From Pseudonocardia xinjiangensis (GTDB lineage Bacteria; Actinomycetota; Actinomycetes; Mycobacteriales; Pseudonocardiaceae): a stretch of DNA of 44,671 bases. Made by a program: the position numbers and the translations under genes. Below, piece after piece: positions 40,806-44,671 of the stretch. The DNA lies in NCBI RefSeq assembly GCF_012911925.1, contig NZ_JAAXKY010000050.1:1-44671 (forward strand). Reading direction: 5' to 3'. How positions within the stretch are numbered: position 1 is the first letter of the stretch; every line of letters starts with the position of its first letter. The notes beneath the pieces are model-generated. The model had not been told where the DNA came from. It did no database searches and saw only the letters and a list, made by a program, of their open reading frames with translations.

Positions 40806-43601
40806 GTGGCCCGCGGACGGAACCGGCGCGAGCGGATCGCCGAGGCGTTCGACGAGTTCTGCGACGCCGTGGGCCGGGCGCTCGGTGCGGCCGACGGCGC
40901 ACTGGCCGCGGCCGCACAGGCTCACGCCGAGGCCATGGTCGAGATGTGGATGCGCAACGACGGGCTCGACGCGGCGCTGGCCGACCCCGAGCTGCGCGGC
41001 CTGTTCGACAACCCCCGGCTGGCCCGTCCGGTCGAACGGATGCTCGCGGACCGGGCCGCCGCAATCGCGCCGTGGCTCGAGACCGGGCCACCGCGGCTGG
41101 CCGAGATCCTCGTGGATGCGGCGCCCGGCTCGGCGGGCCGCGATCCCGCGGAGTGGATCGGCCGGGTCGGCCGGGCCGACGGCGGTGGGCCCGTGCCGTC
41201 GCTGTGGACCATCGGCACCGGCCGGATCGGGACGGGCGGCCCGGGCTTCCCCGTCGCCGTCCCCCTGCTCGACGAGTCGCACCTGCAGATCACCTCCACC
41301 CACGACAGCCGGACCCGCGCCGAGGCGATGCTCGAGAGCCTGCTGATGCGGGTGATGAGCTACTTCCGGCCCGGCGTGGTGGCGCTGCACGTCTGGGACG
41401 TCGGGCAGTTCACCGGCTCGCTGCCCGGGCTCTACCCGCTCACCCGCACCGGGCTGCTCACCGTGCACGACCCCGGCAGGCTCCCGCAGCTGCTCGAGGA
41501 GCTGTCCGACCGGATCCGCCGGGTGCACACCCGGGTGCTCGTCGACGGCCATCTCTCGTTGCGTGCGCTGGCCGAGGCGGATGGCGTGCGCACCGAGCCG
41601 TGGGTCGTCGCGGTGCTGGTGGGGAACCGGTCGGCGCTGCGCGAGGACGACCATCGCCAGCTGCAGCGTGTGGCCAGGGGCGGACTGGCCTGCGGCGTCC
41701 AGCTCGTGCTGCTCGACGTGCCCATGACGGTGGACGCGCCGATGGAGACGGTGCGCCTGGACGACGAGGGGCTCGCCTCGACGTCGATGACCGGGCGGTA
41801 CGTCACGGTCGAACCGGAGCCCCGGCTGGCGTCCGGTGCGGTCACCGCCGCCTGCCACGCGATCGCCGACGAGCACGAGAACTGGCGGAACCGGATCGGG
41901 TCCTTCGCCGACCTGCTGCCCCCGCCCGACAATCGGGGGCAGGCCCATTCGGCGGCCGGTCTGCGCGCCCCCGTGGGCTTCACCGACGGACGGCCGGTGG
42001 ACATGGTGCTGGCCGACGCCTCGCCGCACGCCCTGATCGGCGGCCCGAGCGGCTCGGGCAAGACGAACCTGATGCTCACCATGATCAGCTCCATGGCCGC
42101 CCGTTACGGACCGGACGAGCTGGAGTTCTACCTGCTCGACTTCAAGGAGGGCGTCTCCTTCGCCCAGTTCGCCCCGGGCCGCCGCGACCAGACCTGGCTC
42201 CCGCACGCCCGCCTCGTGGGCGTCAACATCAACACCGACCGCGAGTTCGGGCTGGCGCTGCTGCAGTTCCTCGCCGACGAGATGCGCCGTCGCGCCGAGG
42301 CCGCGAAGTCGCACGAGGTGACGAAGCTGGAGGAGCTGCGCGCCGCCGATCCCGACGGGCGCTGGCCGCGGATCGTCGCCGTGATCGACGAGTTCCAGTA
42401 CCTGTTCGCCGAACGAGACGCGGTCACCAGGGCGGCCACCATCCTGCTGGAGGACGTCGCACGCCGTGGCCGGTCCCAGGGCATCCACCTCGTGCTGGCC
42501 AGCCAGGACGTCTCCGGGATCGAGGCGTTCTGGGGCCGTGCCGCGATCTTCGAGCAGTTCGTGCTCCGGATCGCGCTGCCCCGGGCGCGCCGGGTGCTCG
42601 CCGAGCTCAACGACGCCACCCTCGGTCTCCCGCGCTGGCACGCCGTGCTCAACCACGAGTCGGGGATCAGGCATGGCAACGAGATCGTGCGGATCCCGGA
42701 CGCCACCGGAAGGGGCGCTCCGGGGGCGGCGCCGGTTGCGGACTCCGGAGTCCACGCGGTGCAGCGGGAGCTGTACGAGCGCCACGCCCACGAGGGCCGG
42801 GCCGAGCCACGGCTGTTCGACGGCAGCCGGGCGCCCCGCTTCGCCGACCTCGTCGGCGAGCTCACCGGCAGCACGACTCCCGCCCGGAGCGCCGGGGAGG
42901 CCGCGCCGCGCGCGCTGGTGGGGCAGTCCATCGACGTGGCCGGCAGCGCCGCCTCCGTTCCGCTGCCCGCGGCGCCCGGGCGCAACCTCGGTGTTCTCGC
43001 CTCGGTCGGCCGCGACGCGGTGCAGGTGCTCGGGGCGGCGGCCGGCTCGCTCGCCGGCCAGTTCGGGCCCGGCGAGGTCGACGTGCTGATCGCACCCCTC
43101 CTGGCGGAGACGACCGAGCCCGCCGCCCGGCTGTCGGAGCTCTTCCGGGCGTCCGGCCACGTCACGGAGACCGTGGCGCTCGACGGTGTCCGGGCCCGGG
43201 TCGACGCGCTCGCTGCCGAGGTGACCGAGCGGCTCGGCGGCGCCGCGTCCCGCCGCCCCGTCCTGCTGGTGCTCTACGCCGCCGACGCCGCCGACACGAA
43301 GCTGGAGCGCGAGGGCACGGAGTCGATGCGCAAGCTGCTGCGCTTCGGCCCGGAGACCGGTGTGCACGTGCTGGGCTGGTGGCGCAGCGTGCAGCGGCTG
43401 CGCGCCCTGCTCATGATGAGCGCCTCGATCGACGACCTCGGTGCGTGGGTGGCCCTGGACGTGCAGGGCTCCGAGCTGCAGGCGCTGGCGCCCGGAATGG
43501 CGATCAGCTGGTCCCCCCGGCCGGGCCGTGGGCTGTTCTTCGACCGCGCGCAGCACGCGGCGCCGGAAGTGGTCATCGTGCCGTCACTGGAGGAGCCGTG
43601 A
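40806..43601 (+). CDS. FtsK/SpoIIIE-type double-module ATPase
   Basis: A 931-residue soluble P-loop ATPase. The N-terminal third (1-380) is helical and lacks a transmembrane segment. The first ATPase core has Walker A GPSGSGKT at 413-420, Walker B IVAVIDEFQYLF with Asp528-Glu529, and the ASQDVSG sensor. A second module (about 690-925) has a degenerate P-loop position (LASVGRDAVQVLGA) but keeps the family's VHVLGWWRSVQRLRALL segment. This active-plus-degenerate tandem is like EccC of type VII secretion, yet the N-terminal membrane helices are missing. It could translocate DNA or protein. It is flanked by small helical genes in one operon. Start GTG 40806. Confidence 0.87.
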   Translation: MARGRNRRERIAEAFDEFCDAVGRALGAADGALAAAAQAHAEAMVEMWMRNDGLDAALADPELRGLFDNPRLARPVERMLADRAAAIAPWLETGPPRLAEILVDAAPGSAGRDPAEWIGRVGRADGGGPVPSLWTIGTGRIGTGGPGFPVAVPLLDESHLQITSTHDSRTRAEAMLESLLMRVMSYFRPGVVALHVWDVGQFTGSLPGLYPLTRTGLLTVHDPGRLPQLLEELSDRIRRVHTRVLVDGHLSLRALAEADGVRTEPWVVAVLVGNRSALREDDHRQLQRVARGGLACGVQLVLLDVPMTVDAPMETVRLDDEGLASTSMTGRYVTVEPEPRLASGAVTAACHAIADEHENWRNRIGSFADLLPPPDNRGQAHSAAGLRAPVGFTDGRPVDMVLADASPHALIGGPSGSGKTNLMLTMISSMAARYGPDELEFYLLDFKEGVSFAQFAPGRRDQTWLPHARLVGVNINTDREFGLALLQFLADEMRRRAEAAKSHEVTKLEELRAADPDGRWPRIVAVIDEFQYLFAERDAVTRAATILLEDVARRGRSQGIHLVLASQDVSGIEAFWGRAAIFEQFVLRIALPRARRVLAELNDATLGLPRWHAVLNHESGIRHGNEIVRIPDATGRGAPGAAPVADSGVHAVQRELYERHAHEGRAEPRLFDGSRAPRFADLVGELTGSTTPARSAGEAAPRALVGQSIDVAGSAASVPLPAAPGRNLGVLASVGRDAVQVLGAAAGSLAGQFGPGEVDVLIAPLLAETTEPAARLSELFRASGHVTETVALDGVRARVDALAAEVTERLGGAASRRPVLLVLYAADAADTKLEREGTESMRKLLRFGPETGVHVLGWWRSVQRLRALLMMSASIDDLGAWVALDVQGSELQALAPGMAISWSPRPGRGLFFDRAQHAAPEVVIVPSLEEP

Positions 43602-44020
43602 GCGCAGTGCCCGGGGAGCAGCGGTCACCCGGCGGCGCGGCCGAGCACCGCGGCGTCCAGGGGAAGGCCGCCCGGGAGTACAAGGAGGTTCTCGCCGGCA
43701 TCACAGCGGCTGTCGACGCGTTGCGGGAGCGCGACCGGGCGCGGGCGGCGGCGCTGGCCAGGGAGCTGGTCCGGCTCGACGACGACATCATGCGGGCAGG
43801 CGAGCGGGCCGCGCTCACCAGGTTCGGCGTCGACCTGCACTGGGAGGCGGCACTCGAAGCACTGTGGGTGGAGTCGTGGCTGAAGCTGCGGCCCCGGCCC
43901 GCACCCGACCCGAGCGCCGACGCCACCGATCTCGCCGCACTGGACGCCGAGGTCGATCAGCGATCGGCCGACCTGCAGGAGGCGGTGCGCCGCAGGCGCT
44001 TCGGGTTCCCCCGCCTCTGA
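43598..44020 (+). CDS. Helical accessory protein of the FtsK-like cluster
   Basis: A 140-residue charged, helical protein. Residues about 25-70 (AAREYKEVLAGITAAVDALRERD...ALARELVRLDDDIM) look like an amphipathic coiled-coil, and the middle holds LHWEAALEALWVESWLKLRP. No known domain is recognised. GTG 43598 overlaps the ATPase stop by GTGA, so the two are produced together. It is convergent with the gene at the right edge. A regulatory or adaptor role for the ATPase is a guess from context. Confidence 0.72.
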   Translation: MSAVPGEQRSPGGAAEHRGVQGKAAREYKEVLAGITAAVDALRERDRARAAALARELVRLDDDIMRAGERAALTRFGVDLHWEAALEALWVESWLKLRPRPAPDPSADATDLAALDAEVDQRSADLQEAVRRRRFGFPRL

Positions 44021-44036
44021 CGCGCCCGCGAGCCCC

Positions 44037-44671
44037 TCAGCTCGCGATGACCACCAGCACCTCGCCGTTGTCGCGCGGCACCACGAGCAGCAGTTGGCGG
44101 CGGCCGGCGGCGACGAGGTCGGCCGCAGTGGAGGCGTCGACGGTGCGCTGGTCCCGGACGTCCAGCTCGGCGGGGTTGCCGTCGGCATCGGTCAGCCGGA
44201 TGGTGCCGCCCCGCGTGAGCCCCACGGTGCCCGTGTCCGACGGCAGGGTGATCACGGTGGTGGCGCCGGAGCGCGCCATCGCCGCGGTGCCGGGCCGCGA
44301 CGGCGCGGCGGGGAACCCGTCCCCTCCCTGCGGGGCCTTGACCAGCCGCAGCGTCTGGCCGCCCGGCAAGCCCAGGGTGTTGGGGGCGGGGGCCGGGTTC
44401 GTGCCGCGCGATGAGCTGGTCTTCGGTGCCGGAGCGCTGGTCGTCGCCGCGGTCGTCGGAGTGGCCGTGCTCGGCGTCGTCGTGGACGGGCCGGCGGCCC
44501 GCGGGGTGCTCGGGGAGGCAGCGCCGGCGGGCGCGGTGGTTGTGGTGGGGGCACGGCCGGGCGCGGTGGTTGTTGCAGCGCTCGGCGGTGGGTCGGTGTG
44601 GGTGGCCGTCGTGGTCGCGTCGGCCGGGGCGGTGGCTGTGGTGCCGCCGGGCGGGGCGGTCGTGGCAGTGC
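44037..44671 (-). CDS. Thr/Pro/Ala-rich protein, 5' part outside window
   Basis: The minus strand is open from the right edge to the stop at 44037 (about 210 codons). The visible N-terminal half is low-complexity Thr/Ala/Pro sequence of the kind that links a membrane or kinase domain to an extracellular one. The C-terminal part (LPGGQTLRLVKAPQ ... VITLPSDTGTVGLTRGGTIRLTDADG ... LLLVVPRDNGEVLVVIAS) is a small beta-rich domain that I do not recognise. It could be a secreted or membrane-anchored protein. Convergent with the FtsK cluster. Confidence 0.65.
   Translation of the reverse strand, partial: TATTAPPGGTTATAPADATTTATHTDPPPSAATTTAPGRAPTTTTAPAGAASPSTPRAAGPSTTTPSTATPTTAATTSAPAPKTSSSRGTNPAPAPNTLGLPGGQTLRLVKAPQGGDGFPAAPSRPGTAAMARSGATTVITLPSDTGTVGLTRGGTIRLTDADGNPAELDVRDQRTVDASTAADLVAAGRRQLLLVVPRDNGEVLVVIAS

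Noticed and set aside
40134..43556. A 1140-codon open frame antisense to the FtsK-like cluster
   Set aside because: It covers several genes with clear domains on the other strand; its Arg/His/Pro-rich translation has no domain and reflects high GC at third codon positions.

Overview
The window is GC-rich actinobacterial DNA with dense, strongly biased coding sequence. GTG starts, GTGA/ATGA start-stop overlaps, a DUF222/HNH (13E12-type) endonuclease, an F420-type LLM oxidoreductase, Ni-SOD with its protease and a DUF5134-like protein all point to Actinomycetia. Pseudonocardiaceae (Pseudonocardia or a relative) is my best guess from gene content, not a proven assignment. I see no rRNA, tRNA, CRISPR array, insertion sequence or prophage. 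No gene-free stretch exceeds 300 bases.

Layout. 1-2847: the 5' part of a DUF222-HNH gene on the minus strand, then a textbook ribosome-mediated attenuator (a 19-codon leader peptide with tandem Trp codons and four alternating GCCGCC/GGCGGC arms) in front of trpS. 3123-7820: a small hypothetical gene, then a heme-peroxidase operon (putative alpha-beta-barrel protein, cytosolic DyP peroxidase, bile-acid-symporter-like transporter, catalase-like protein), preceded by a perfect 15-bp inverted repeat. 7829-11258: an APC amino acid permease, a VOC protein coupled to an ArsR-ArsC fusion behind a palindromic operator, and the divergent pair sodN/sodX. 11466-18700: a PAS-GGDEF-EAL c-di-GMP protein, a complete OpuC/ProU-type osmoprotectant ABC transporter and a MOSC protein. 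18725-25903: an SDR, a VapBC module, a PadR-regulator/membrane-protein pair divergent from a membrane protein plus multicopper oxidase pair, a PobA-like hydroxylase with a carboxymuconolactone decarboxylase-like protein, and an AbrB/PIN toxin-antitoxin pair. 25988-28898: a flavin monooxygenase and an SDR divergent from an XRE/MmyB-like regulator.

28918-33471 is a tightly coupled four-gene operon (beta-ureidopropionase-like, class III aminotransferase, dihydropyrimidinase, F420-type LLM oxidoreductase). It has three of the four steps of reductive uracil breakdown plus a candidate F420 enzyme for the missing reductase. 33684-40072 holds a DUF5134-like membrane protein, a long palindromic element, a secreted phosphoesterase with a collagen-like tail, efeB and efeO without efeU, and an Nramp-like transporter lacking the canonical metal-binding motifs. 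40266-44020 is a four-gene cluster of two short helical proteins, a double-module FtsK/SpoIIIE ATPase and a helical partner, which resembles a stripped-down type VII-like ATPase locus. The window ends inside a Thr/Pro/Ala-rich protein on the minus strand.

The best candidates for something undescribed are the FtsK-like cluster, the F420 pyrimidine operon and the DyP/catalase/transporter operon. The trpS attenuator is the clearest regulatory element. Several genes (HNH, trpS leader peptide, vapB, XRE regulator) have a TAnnnT hexamer 6-7 bases before the start codon, which suggests leaderless transcription.
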